A DNA stretch of 64,000 nucleotides from Mucilaginibacter sp. (GTDB taxonomy: Bacteria; Bacteroidota; Bacteroidia; Sphingobacteriales; Sphingobacteriaceae), in the NCBI RefSeq assembly GCF_028288225.1, contig NZ_JAQBOC010000076.1, positions 1 through 64,000 of the forward strand, written 5' to 3'. Shown in pieces: positions 27,938 through 35,521 of the stretch (positions within the stretch are counted from its first letter, which is position 1; each line of letters starts with the position of its first letter). A program made the position numbers and the translations under genes. Under the pieces are notes generated by a model. It saw only the letters and a list, made by a program, of their open reading frames with translations. It made no database searches and had not been told where the DNA came from.

Positions 27938-28414
27938 TCAGGCAAATTCATTAATAATCAATTGAGCTACCCTATCAACCGTTAACAGCACTATTTCTTC
28001 TGCCGATCCTTTGAATATTTCACGGGAGGCTATTGGTTTACTATTTATAATGAGATGAATAAACATGGTACCTACCGGCTTTTCTTTAGTCTCGCTTCCA
28101 CCGGGCATTGTTAACCCTGTTACAGCCACCCGGACATCCGCATTCATAAAATTACCAAGGCGCTCGGCAAGTTCTTTAGTTACTTCGGCAGACTCCGGCG
28201 TGTATTTTTCAACTAATTCTTCAGGCACTCCCAGCACATCCTGTTTTATACAGGCATCATAACATACAATCCCGCCTTTTAAAACCTCGCCGCACTCGGG
28301 TATTAATGAAAATTCAGCAGAAAGCCGGCCGGCAGTAGCGCTTTCTGCAAATGAAATATTGAGTTTCCGGTCTTTTAAAATTTTGTGGCAGGCAATTAAT
28401 ATAGTTGATGGCAT
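27938..28414 (-). CDS. pncC: CinA-type nicotinamide-nucleotide amidohydrolase
   Basis: The 158-residue protein is the CinA C-terminal domain alone. In relatives it deamidates nicotinamide mononucleotide for NAD salvage. Motifs are SFAESATAGRLSAEFSLIP (the family usually has A-E-S-C-T-G-G, so C-T-G-G is A-T-A-G here), GGIVCYDACIKQDVLGVP, AVTGLTMPGGS and KPVGTMFIHLI. The serine of AES is retained. It has its own promoter region of about 290 bp shared with a divergent small gene. Confidence 0.9.
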   Translation of the reverse strand: MPSTILIACHKILKDRKLNISFAESATAGRLSAEFSLIPECGEVLKGGIVCYDACIKQDVLGVPEELVEKYTPESAEVTKELAERLGNFMNADVRVAVTGLTMPGGSETKEKPVGTMFIHLIINSKPIASREIFKGSAEEIVLLTVDRVAQLIINEFA

Positions 28415-28708
28415 AATATTATCAATTAGTTAGCTTATTAACAGCTATTTAATTTGAATAGTTTTAACTGTATGCATTTGATGTTTTAATACCTGTTTAA
28501 ACGTTAATTGGGAATAATGTACACTGTTGTTGTGCGATGTATACACTATTTAGGTGTGCTAAAACTTTGCCTGTTTATGTTCCTCCGACATTTATTTTCG
28601 CTAAGCTTTTGTAAATCATTTTCCTTTTATTGCTTTACCATTTTTTGGCATGGTCATTATAGATTAATGTATAGTTCACTGATTGATAAAACCATAAAAA
28701 TTACTAAA

Positions 28709-28888
28709 ATGGCAACAAATCAAAAAAATCAAACAGGCGGTGCAAAACAATCAAATCAGCACAGCCAAAGCAGGTCATCTAACAGCAACAGCGGAAACTT
28801 TGCAAACATGGACGAAAGTAAACACCGCGAAGTTTCAAGCAAAGGTGGTAAAGCATCCCATTCATCAAATTCAAACAGCAGGCACTAA
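28709..28888 (+). CDS. KGG-repeat general stress peptide
   Basis: The 59-residue peptide is very hydrophilic (Q, N, S, G, K) and carries one KGG stress motif: FANMDESKHREVSSKGGKAS at about residues 31-50. Related proteins such as GsiB accumulate under stress and are thought to be disordered. The ATG at 28709 is chosen because the longer frame from 28508 adds 67 hydrophobic and cysteine-rich residues typical of untranslated AT-rich DNA. A long terminator hairpin follows directly. Confidence 0.8.
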   Translation: MATNQKNQTGGAKQSNQHSQSRSSNSNSGNFANMDESKHREVSSKGGKASHSSNSNSRH

Positions 28889-28896
28889 CTATGCCT

Positions 28897-28944
28897 AAAA
28901 ATAACAAACAGGGTACTTTTATGGCGTACCCTGTTTGTTATTTT
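28897..28944. terminator. long bidirectional terminator after the KGG peptide
   Basis: Arms of about 18 bp (ATAACAAACAGGGTAC with GTACCCTGTTTGTTAT as core) enclose a 9-base loop. The stem is flanked by A-run and T-run, so it can work in both directions. It lies 8 bp after the stop codon. Confidence 0.9.
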
Positions 28945-29030
28945 CCAATCTATCTCAAAAATCTGATCTTATTTCGGTAATTATTTTTCACAACAATAGG
29001 CTTGCTTAATAGTTATTAGCGAAGATCAAT

Positions 29031-29273
29031 ATGATAATGGAAAAATTTGAAATTTCAGTCACCAATGATAACCAAAGCTATCATTTCGAGGTGCGTGATT
29101 ATATGCACCACGAAGGCGATCAATGTAAGTTTGAAGTATTTGAAGATGGTAAGTTCATAGCCAGTTTTGAACCCGATGGATATAAAGGTTTACACATTTG
29201 CAAAAACCCGGGTATTGTTGGGGAGGAGCTTTTACATTTGGTTGCCGAAGAGTTGGAATCATATAATTTTTAG
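29031..29273 (+). CDS. small conserved-looking hypothetical protein
   Basis: The 80-residue acidic protein has alternating beta-type segments (KFEISVTNDNQSYHFEV, CKFEVFEDGKFIASFEPDG) and a C-terminal helix (GEELLHLVAEELESY). I do not recognise a named family. Codon use looks genuine and a start at 29031 or 29037 is possible. It converges with the DUF3307 gene, with 3 bp between the stop codons. Confidence 0.65.
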   Translation: MIMEKFEISVTNDNQSYHFEVRDYMHHEGDQCKFEVFEDGKFIASFEPDGYKGLHICKNPGIVGEELLHLVAEELESYNF

Positions 29274-29276
29274 GGA

Positions 29277-30002
29277 TCATGGCGTTATGGTGTATGAAAT
29301 AATTATACCAAGCAAAGCAGATGCGGCAAAGCTTAATAATGTACCTACCAATATATATTCCGTTTTTTTCTCCGCTTTTTTATCCTTGTCGCCAAATCTA
29401 AGAATAGATTTAGCCGTGATCAGAAAACCAATTGCTATATATTGATTAGTTAATACAAATGTTAAAATCAGTATTCTTTCACAAATACCAATCCATTTTC
29501 CTGCGTTCTCAAGCCCGTCTTTTACTTCTTTACTTGTTTCCAGGTCATTTCTCCATTTAGCGGTTGCCAGGCCTATCAGTATACCCAATGGCCATGTAAC
29601 CAATATATAGCCTAAAGCCAGGATCCAAAAATGTGTATTTTCAACTACTGCGCTTAATTCCGTGGTAATTGCAGCCCATTGCTTGTCGATGCTTAACCAG
29701 ATGATAAATATCACCAACAAATGCATAAACTGGTCGGCTATAAACCAGGCAAGCTTATCAGGCAAATAGGATTTGGCAAGATCAATAAGATAATGCGAAA
29801 TTAATATAACCAAAGGAAGCCACCAGCAAGCGTACAATCCTGAAAATGCATAGGCAAATAAAGCTGTAACTATTACATGCCAAATTAATTTAACCGACCT
29901 GATTTGTTTTTCTTTTCTATCCTTTATCCATGATAAAGGCTGAAAAACAAAGTCAGTAAGCAAATGCGCAATAATAAGACGTAGCAATAAATTGATGGCC
30001 AT
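29277..30002 (-). CDS. DUF3307 integral membrane protein
   Basis: The 241-residue protein begins with LLLRLIIAHLLTDFVFQPLS, the start of the DUF3307 family, followed by WHVIVTALFAYAF and LVILISHYLIDLAKSY. The H-x-x-x-D-x-x-F/L pattern and a second H-Y-L-I-D are the recurring features of the family; they may form a polar site in the membrane, though the function is unknown. Six or so transmembrane helices are predicted by eye, the last at IILVGTLLSFAASALLGIIIS-like residues near the C-terminus. It starts 4 bp after the SatD-like gene ends, so the two are almost certainly co-transcribed from the operator-rich region at 30643-30751. Confidence 0.87.
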   Translation of the reverse strand: MAINLLLRLIIAHLLTDFVFQPLSWIKDRKEKQIRSVKLIWHVIVTALFAYAFSGLYACWWLPLVILISHYLIDLAKSYLPDKLAWFIADQFMHLLVIFIIWLSIDKQWAAITTELSAVVENTHFWILALGYILVTWPLGILIGLATAKWRNDLETSKEVKDGLENAGKWIGICERILILTFVLTNQYIAIGFLITAKSILRFGDKDKKAEKKTEYILVGTLLSFAASALLGIIISYTITP

Positions 30003-30006
30003 ATGT

Positions 30007-30636
30007 TTATTTTGTTACAAGTTGAATAATATAAATTATACCCTTTTCTATTTCCTTCCATTTTGCTGCCTTTAACCTTCTATTAACAGCACCCTGATTT
30101 ATACTTAATTTCTCTGCCATTTTTAATTGGGTATATCCTTCACATGCTAAGTAAATAACTTCAGCCTGGTTAGGTGTCCATTGGCATATAAAAAGGTTTA
30201 TAAAACTAAGAATAATTGTTATTTGTTGATTAATTTCTTCGTTGGTGGTTTTTATAGCCAATATTTCACCGGCGCTCATTTTATCAAAATACCTGCCTGA
30301 TTGGTGAAATGCTTCCCCGTCAGAATCCAAAACCGATTTACCTTTATAAGCAATTTTCCCTATTCCTATTGATACCCTGGAGCTTAATTGAATATTATTT
30401 ACACCATCTGAATGCTTTATAAACCAACAAATTAGCTGGATGCTTTTTTTGATAGCATCGGAAATATCATCCATTATCAACTGGTAACTATCGCCCCTGA
30501 ATACTTCTGCCTCATTAGGTTTAGCAACCCACGATTTTAATAATTTTTCAGTAGCTGCAATCAGGCTTTGCCTTTTCTCATTATCTAACCTTGTGAAATT
30601 GATAATATCGCCTGTTATAACTGCAAATTGTTTCAT
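30007..30636 (-). CDS. SatD-family protein with C-terminal helix-turn-helix
   Basis: Residues 1-125 have a layout like the class III nucleotide cyclase fold: VITGDIINFTRL at the start, EVFRGDSYQLIM, RVSIGIGKIAYKG, then DSDGEAFHQSGRYFDKM. Not all cyclase metal and base residues are evident, so enzymatic activity is doubtful. Residues about 152-195 (WTPNQAEVIYLACEGYTQLK, AEKLSINQGAVNRRL) form a helix-turn-helix of the LuxR/sigma-region-4 type. SatD proteins are named after an acid-tolerance locus in Streptococcus mutans; their molecular role is unclear. Four evenly spaced palindromes lie within 120 bp upstream of the ATG, suggesting autoregulation. Confidence 0.8.
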   Translation of the reverse strand: MKQFAVITGDIINFTRLDNEKRQSLIAATEKLLKSWVAKPNEAEVFRGDSYQLIMDDISDAIKKSIQLICWFIKHSDGVNNIQLSSRVSIGIGKIAYKGKSVLDSDGEAFHQSGRYFDKMSAGEILAIKTTNEEINQQITIILSFINLFICQWTPNQAEVIYLACEGYTQLKMAEKLSINQGAVNRRLKAAKWKEIEKGIIYIIQLVTK

Positions 30637-30642
30637 TTCAAA

Positions 30643-30751
30643 TTATGAATTATATATATCATAATTCAAATATATGAATTATTTATATCATAAAATAAAT
30701 TTATGATATAATTGTATCATACTTAATAATTATGATATAAGTAAATCATAA
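30643..30751. promoter_or_regulatory. array of four palindromic operators, 29-bp period
   Basis: Copies span 30643-30664, 30672-30693, 30701-30722 and 30730-30751. Each has arms TTATGA and TCATAA with ten bases between; copy 2 has ATATGA on the left and copy 3 ends TCATAC. Starts are exactly 29 bp apart with 7-bp spacers. Copy 1 ends 7 bp from the SatD-like start codon. A minus-strand TATATTTG, a perfect -7 form, lies at 30674-30667 and overlaps copy 2, so a bound protein would cover the promoter. Confidence 0.88.
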
Positions 30752-30883
30752 TAAAGATGTTGTTAATTTTTATAACCTGCAAACAGATAGATTCGGCAAA
30801 AAATATCTCAGAGAGAAAATAACTAAATAAGAAGGCAACCATTACCTGTAACAAACGTATTACGATAAACAACCCAAATAACT

Positions 30884-31621
30884 ATGAAGAAAAATTATGT
30901 AATCAAAGGACTCTCCTTAATAGTGATAGCCCTTATGTTCAGTGCGTGCAAAAAAAACAGCACCTCCCCTTCAACTTCAGGAACTAAAATGGCTTTTGCG
31001 GTTAGTGCTGACAATTCGGCAAGCACGTTTACAAGCTCGGCAAGCGGCTTAACTACCAATGCAACAGCTAGCATCACCTGGACATCGGGCATCGCTAATA
31101 TCGCATACTTTAAACTGGAGGCAAAAAAAAAGAACACAGAAATTGAAATCAAAACAAAAAGTTTGCAGCATGTAGATCTGTTTGCCCCAATACCCGCTGT
31201 AATTAGCTCGGCTATTGATACCGGTACCTATAGTGAAATTGAAATAAAGATTGTACTTGCAAAAAGCACATCGGGTACTATACCGCTTACCCTAAAAGGT
31301 AATTTTACAACCACCAGCGGCTCTGTGATACCTATTGAGTTTGATTTTAATGATGATGCCATTATTAAGGCCGAGGCAGAAAATGTAACCGTTGATGGTA
31401 AAACCGACGTGGCTACCACCATAAAGCTGCATTTAAACAAGCTGATAAGCAGCACAGCCGTAGCCACACTTGAAGCAGCCACAAAAACAGAGGGGACCAT
31501 TGTAATAAGCAGTACCAGTAATGCAGCTATTTATAATATAATTAAAGCCAAAATTATCGAATGCGGCAGCTTTGAAAAGTTTGAGCATCACGACAAAAAA
31601 GATAGAAAGAATGATAACTGA
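30884..31621 (+). CDS. hypothetical lipoprotein
   Basis: The 245-residue protein has a lipoprotein signal peptide (LIVIALMFSACKKN, Cys near residue 22) and a Thr/Ser-rich beta-type body. It includes TATASITWTSG-like strands and IAYFKLEAKKKNTEIEIK, and ends in a very charged tail (EHHDKKDRKNDN). The overall plan resembles DUF4382-type carbohydrate-associated lipoproteins, but I cannot assign the family firmly. It is divergent from the SatD-like gene across 247 bp that include the operator array, so that array may also act on this gene. It is followed by a compact terminator. Confidence 0.72.
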   Translation: MKKNYVIKGLSLIVIALMFSACKKNSTSPSTSGTKMAFAVSADNSASTFTSSASGLTTNATASITWTSGIANIAYFKLEAKKKNTEIEIKTKSLQHVDLFAPIPAVISSAIDTGTYSEIEIKIVLAKSTSGTIPLTLKGNFTTTSGSVIPIEFDFNDDAIIKAEAENVTVDGKTDVATTIKLHLNKLISSTAVATLEAATKTEGTIVISSTSNAAIYNIIKAKIIECGSFEKFEHHDKKDRKNDN

Positions 31622-31649
31622 TCTTATAAATAAATTGTTCAACTAAATG

Positions 31650-31671
31650 AAAACCCCGAAAGGGGTTTTTT
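31650..31671 (+). terminator. intrinsic terminator after the lipoprotein gene
   Basis: AAAACCCC and GGGGTTTT form an 8-bp stem around a GAAA-type loop and run into six Ts. It lies 28 bp after the stop codon. Confidence 0.88.
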
Positions 31672-31702
31672 AATATCTAAAAAGTTAGGCCTACATTAGC
31701 AT

Positions 31703-32314
31703 ATGCAAAACAACCTTTGGCAGCTTTATGGCAATATTGACATTTATTTGTTTGACCAGTTATTAAAGGGCCGCTTTGATAATTGCAATAAGGTTTTGGA
31801 TGCCGGTTGTGGAAGCGGGCGAAACCTGGTTTATTTCCTTCGCAATGGCTTTGATGTTTATGGAATAGACCCAAATCCGCAACTGGTTGAAGTGGTAACA
31901 GAATTGGCCGCTAACCTGGCGCCCGGTATTCCATCATCTAATTTTAAGGTTGCTACAGCAGAGGATCTGCCATTTGAAGATGCCTGGTTTGATTTGGTCA
32001 TCAGTAGCGCTGTGCTGCATTTTGCTGCCAATGAGTATCATTTTGACAGCATGCTGCGATGCATGTGGAGGGTGCTTAAACCGGGTGGATTTTTGTTTGC
32101 GCGACTGGCATCGGATATTGGGATTGAAACGCTGGTTCAAAGCGTGGGCAATGGCCGGTATTTGTTGCCTGATGGTTCAGAACGCTTTTTGGTAAATGAA
32201 GAAATGCTGCTTGATTATACAACCGATTTGAACGGAAAGTTATATGAACCCATTAAAACTACTAATGTGCAGAATTTAAGATGTATGACGACCTGGTGTT
32301 TGCAGAAAATGTGA
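31703..32314 (+). CDS. class I SAM-dependent methyltransferase
   Basis: The 203-residue enzyme has motif I VLDAGCGSGRNLVYFL (about residues 32-47), an acidic residue binding SAM ribose in YGIDPNPQLVEVV, and the AEDLPFEDAWFDLVISSAVL block (motifs III-IV). MWRVLKPGGFLFARLAS follows. This is the Methyltransf_11/25 type. The substrate is unknown, and nothing nearby suggests one. Confidence 0.9.
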   Translation: MQNNLWQLYGNIDIYLFDQLLKGRFDNCNKVLDAGCGSGRNLVYFLRNGFDVYGIDPNPQLVEVVTELAANLAPGIPSSNFKVATAEDLPFEDAWFDLVISSAVLHFAANEYHFDSMLRCMWRVLKPGGFLFARLASDIGIETLVQSVGNGRYLLPDGSERFLVNEEMLLDYTTDLNGKLYEPIKTTNVQNLRCMTTWCLQKM

Positions 32315-32389
32315 GTATGTTCATAATTTACAATAACCAACTTTAAGCTGCGTTTTTTATATTTACATCCATACATTATTTTTTTTCTT

Positions 32390-32929
32390 ATGAAAATTAT
32401 AAAAACTCATTTACTATTATTCGTTATTTTATTTGCTGTAGCTTTATTACCAGCCTGTAAAGCAAAAAAGCCGGTTGTTACAAAGCAAGCGGTTACCTAC
32501 CCGCCTGACCCTGCACCTGTACAAAAAGAAACACCGCCGCCTGCGCAGGCTCCGGCGCAAGAAACACCACCACCACCGGCCCCGGTTGCAAAACCTGATT
32601 ACAACTTTAAGAACATTCAGTTTGAATTTAATTCGGGCATATTAAAAACCGAGTCGTATCCCATTTTAGATAAGGCTGCTGCTGAAATGAAAAAAGACCC
32701 TTCTGTTAAGTTTATTCTAAACGGCAATTCATCAGCCGAGGGATCATTTGATCATAACATGGCTTTATCTGTTGAACGGGCCAATTCTGTAAAATTGTAC
32801 CTTGTAAATACCGGCATCGCAGGTGATAACCTTGCTGTTAAAGGTTATGGCGAAAGCAAACCTATTGCCGATAATACCACTGAAGAAGGCAGGGTATTGA
32901 ACAGAAGAGTGGAGATAAAAATACAGTAA
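32390..32929 (+). CDS. OmpA-family outer-membrane lipoprotein
   Basis: The 179-residue protein has a lipobox (VALLPACKAKK, Cys near residue 23) and a proline-rich spacer (about 36-66). A C-terminal OmpA peptidoglycan-binding domain follows: FNSGILKTESYPILDKAA, then LSVERANSVKLYL, YGESKPIADNTTEEGRVLNR. Such proteins tether the outer membrane to the cell wall. The length is typical of short Pal-like proteins. A 13-bp perfect hairpin follows the stop. Confidence 0.92.
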   Translation: MKIIKTHLLLFVILFAVALLPACKAKKPVVTKQAVTYPPDPAPVQKETPPPAQAPAQETPPPPAPVAKPDYNFKNIQFEFNSGILKTESYPILDKAAAEMKKDPSVKFILNGNSSAEGSFDHNMALSVERANSVKLYLVNTGIAGDNLAVKGYGESKPIADNTTEEGRVLNRRVEIKIQ

Positions 32930-32950
32930 GTATTATATCAAATTGATATT

Positions 32951-32993
32951 TGAGCCTTAAGTTTTGGAGTATCCCTAACTTAAGGCTCATTTT
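32951..32993 (+). terminator. hairpin terminator after the OmpA lipoprotein
   Basis: A perfect 13-bp stem, TGAGCCTTAAGTT with AACTTAAGGCTCA (32951-32963 and 32977-32989), is followed by TTTT. Its outer six bases per arm (TGAGCC, GGCTCA) match the arms of the palindromes that begin at 33095. Confidence 0.7.
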
Positions 32994-33094
32994 AGTATAT
33001 GTTTATTCTTTTTTCTCCATTGTTTATCAAAAAGGCTCCTAGGGTTTTTGATAAAATCATCGTTAAATATTTTTTGATAGCTGGTTTAAATTTT

Positions 33095-33211
33095 TGAGCC
33101 GAATAATTTTACTATTCGGCTCATGACATTAATTATTTTGAGCTGATTAATTTATTTATTCGGCTCAAAAAATGCGTATATTTGAGCCGATTAAAATAGA
33201 TATTCGGCTCA
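33095..33211. promoter_or_regulatory. three palindromic operators with 44-bp period and a -7 promoter element
   Basis: Copies span 33095-33123, 33139-33167 and 33183-33211, each 29 bp, starting exactly 44 bp apart with 15-bp spacers. Arms are TGAGCCGAWT and ATTCGGCTCA with nine AT-rich bases between; copy 2 has one change (TGAGCTGATT). A perfect plus-strand -7 element, TATATTTG, lies at 33177-33184 and runs into copy 3. Copy 3 ends 2 bp before the ATG at 33214. The layout is that of a strongly repressed promoter. Confidence 0.9.
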
Positions 33212-33213
33212 AG

Positions 33214-34320
33214 ATGTATAACTGGCAACAAAAAGACTGGCCAAATTTCACTTATAGTTCTTCAGGAATTGAAGAAAGGCTATACCTTTTTTCTGAAAAA
33301 ACAGGGTTGATAAGCGGTGTATTAAAATCCTTGCCAGAAAATTCACAAATGGATACTGTTGTTGAATTTATGGTATACGAAGCTATAAAAACCTCAGAAA
33401 TTGAAGGAGAGTATTTGAGTAGAAAAGATGTAATGTCATCAATAAGGAATGATCTTGGATTAAATAAAACACCGGACCATATAGCTGATAAAAAGGCAAA
33501 AGGAATAGGTGATTTGATATATAACGTACGCGATACATACCAGCAGCCATTAAGTAAAAAACAATTGTTTATGTGGCATAAAATGCTGTTGGGCACAGGC
33601 ACTAAATTAAAGGTTGGTGCCTGGCGTGACCACACCGCGCCAACGCAGGTGGTATCAGGCACAATGGGAAAAGAAAAAGTGCATTACGAAGCGCTACCAT
33701 CAGAAAAAGTATCCGGGGAAATGGACCAATTTATTACCTGGTTTAATGAAAGCGCACCGGGTGGAAAACATGAAATTAAAAAAGCCCCGATCAGATCGGC
33801 CATTGCGCATTTATATTTTGAATCTATCCACCCGTTTGAAGATGGCAATGGCAGGATAGGTCGGGCAATTGCTGAAAAAGCTTTATCACAGGGCGTTGGC
33901 AGGCCGGTGCTTTTAAGCTTATCCAGAACCATAGAAGCAAAAAAAAACGATTATTATAGTGCATTAGAGCAGGCGCAAAAAGCAAATGAAATAACACCGT
34001 GGATAAGTTATTTTGTGGATGTTATCATAAACGCACAACAGTATACCGAAAACCACATAGACTTCACGTTGAAAAAGACCAAATTTTTCGTCAGGTTCAG
34101 CGGTGAGCTAAATGAACGCCAGCTGAAAGTGATCAAAAGAGTACTGAAAGAGGGCCCTAAAGGTTTTGAACGCAGTATAAATGCGGGCAAGTATATTACC
34201 ATATCCAAGGCATCAAAAGCAACTGCAACACGAGATCTGCAAGACCTGCTTGCAAAAGGGGCGATAATACTTTTGGGGGAAAGTGGAGGAAGAAGTACGA
34301 GGTATGAGTTGAATTTGTAA
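33214..34320 (+). CDS. Fic-family protein with C-terminal winged helix (Fic 1)
   Basis: Fic enzymes usually transfer AMP to target proteins. The catalytic motif is HPFEDGNGRIGR at about residue 205, and an inhibitory-helix motif of the S/T-xxx-E-G type, TSEIEG, lies near residue 60, so auto-inhibition within the same chain is expected. The final 70 residues (LNERQLKVIKRVLKEG, ITISKASKATATRDLQDLLA) form a winged helix that could bind DNA. The start is set at 33214: the alternative at 33172 lies upstream of the expected transcription start and would translate the third operator. It is 368 residues long. The operator array directly upstream suggests self-control. Confidence 0.92.
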   Translation: MYNWQQKDWPNFTYSSSGIEERLYLFSEKTGLISGVLKSLPENSQMDTVVEFMVYEAIKTSEIEGEYLSRKDVMSSIRNDLGLNKTPDHIADKKAKGIGDLIYNVRDTYQQPLSKKQLFMWHKMLLGTGTKLKVGAWRDHTAPTQVVSGTMGKEKVHYEALPSEKVSGEMDQFITWFNESAPGGKHEIKKAPIRSAIAHLYFESIHPFEDGNGRIGRAIAEKALSQGVGRPVLLSLSRTIEAKKNDYYSALEQAQKANEITPWISYFVDVIINAQQYTENHIDFTLKKTKFFVRFSGELNERQLKVIKRVLKEGPKGFERSINAGKYITISKASKATATRDLQDLLAKGAIILLGESGGRSTRYELNL

Positions 34321-34343
34321 TTACTTAAAAATACATAAGTTTT

Positions 34344-35174
34344 TTATAAATCAGCTGCTTTTATTGCTTTTTGGTGTGCCTGCACAATGCCTTTAAGAAA
34401 CTCGTTCCCTGTAACGGCTTTTAAGCCTTCCTCGTAGCCAATCATAAAAACTTCATCGGCAGCGTCAGTATTAAATATGCCGTAACCACCCAAACCACGC
34501 GGCTCAATAACTACGTCGCATAAAATTTTATGCATGTTAAGACTTGAGTTGATAGCAATCATAGCGGCCCTGTCAACCAGGCTGCCAAAGGATTTGATCT
34601 CGGTTACCACCGGTAAATGGTTACATGATGACCCAATAATAAGATCGCAATTGCCTACCAATGGTTCAACCGGGAAATTATTTAAGATCCCGCCATCAAT
34701 ATACATATGGTCATTAATAATTATCGGCCTAAAAATACCCGGTAAGCAGCATGATGCTAAAATTGCCATATCCAACTCCCCATCGGTAAAGTAAACAAGT
34801 CTTCCTTCGCCGAGATCAACAGAAGAAATAGTAACATGTATTTTGAGTTTGCTAAAGGAGTTATGAGGGATATATCTCCCAAATAAAAACCGGGCCTTTA
34901 GTATAGAAATTAAACCTGTACTGCCAAGCGAAGGGCGCAGCAGCTTAAGCAGCCTGGTTTCTTTAATTATTTGTAAGATTTCTTTGGGTGAGTATCCTTC
35001 GGCAAAAAAGGCCGCGGCAACTGCTCCGGCGCTTGTGCCCGATATATGCGAAAACGTAATGCCATTCTCAATCAGTGCCTGCATTACACCTAAATGAGCA
35101 ATGCCTCTTACACCACCTCCTGACAGCGCTAATCCGATTCTATTAGTTTTATTAAGGTCTGTTTCCGGATTCAT
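34344..35174 (-). CDS. patatin-like phospholipase
   Basis: The 276-residue hydrolase has the oxyanion loop LALSGGGVRGIAHLGV (about residues 15-30), the nucleophile elbow GTSAG (about 44-48) and the catalytic Asp in YIDGGILNNFPVEPL. This is a Ser-Asp dyad enzyme, as in RssA-like bacterial patatins. No signal peptide is seen, so cytoplasmic or membrane-surface action on lipid acyl groups is likely. It converges with the Fic 1 gene across 23 bp. Confidence 0.92.
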   Translation of the reverse strand: MNPETDLNKTNRIGLALSGGGVRGIAHLGVMQALIENGITFSHISGTSAGAVAAAFFAEGYSPKEILQIIKETRLLKLLRPSLGSTGLISILKARFLFGRYIPHNSFSKLKIHVTISSVDLGEGRLVYFTDGELDMAILASCCLPGIFRPIIINDHMYIDGGILNNFPVEPLVGNCDLIIGSSCNHLPVVTEIKSFGSLVDRAAMIAINSSLNMHKILCDVVIEPRGLGGYGIFNTDAADEVFMIGYEEGLKAVTGNEFLKGIVQAHQKAIKAADL

Positions 35175-35302
35175 TTAATGTTTTTATGTGTTATCATTGC
35201 CATTAATTGTGCCAAAGTCATCTGAATATGCTCATCGCTATATAACAACTAATATGCTAATCTACTTTTTATCTCTTAATAAGAGGCTAAATGAATTAAA
35301 AA

Positions 35303-35335
35303 CGGGACAACATACCATTATATGGTGTTGTCCCG
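35303..35335 (-). terminator. probable terminator of the efflux operon
   Basis: Arms CGGGACAACA and TGTTGTCCCG pair, with a further CCA/TGG pair inside. On the minus strand the stem is followed by TTTTTAATT. It lies about 50 bp after the stop of the small ORF at 35383, which places that ORF inside the efflux transcript. The remainder of the gap towards 35174 shows nothing else. Confidence 0.8.
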
Positions 35336-35382
35336 CCGGGATAATTTGTGATCCGAACCCACAGATCTCAATATATTTGCTT

Positions 35383-35505
35383 TTACTTTAGTACATTTAT
35401 CACTACTTCAACCAACAGCACAATTCCCCAAAATACCAAAGTAACATTCCATTCTCTTATCGAGCAATAAAGCATTTTGCTTCTTAAGGTTACAAACTCT
35501 TTCAT
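35383..35505 (-). CDS. 40-residue single-pass membrane peptide at the end of the efflux operon
   Basis: The frame starts ATG at 35505 and stops TAA at 35383. It encodes a short basic N-terminus (MKEFVTLRSKMLYCSIREWN) and then one hydrophobic helix (VTLVFWGIVLLVEVVINVLK). It begins 17 bp after the outer-membrane factor gene stops, with a GGAA stretch upstream, and ends before the hairpin at 35303-35335. The size and topology recall AcrZ, the small protein that binds the RND pump AcrB. There is no visible sequence relation, so function is inference from position. Confidence 0.6.
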   Translation of the reverse strand: MKEFVTLRSKMLYCSIREWNVTLVFWGIVLLVEVVINVLK

Positions 35506-35521
35506 TGTTATTAGTCTTTAT

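Noticed and set aside
28508..28708. 67-residue extension of the KGG peptide
   Set aside because: Cys- and Phe-rich with no family resemblance; KGG proteins are short and begin near the chosen ATG.
30643..30751. Possible CRISPR array
   Set aside because: Spacers are only 7 bp and AT-rich, repeats are true palindromes tied to a promoter, and no cas genes are near.
33172..33213. 14-residue extension of Fic 1
   Set aside because: It lies over the -7 element and third operator, upstream of the expected transcription start.
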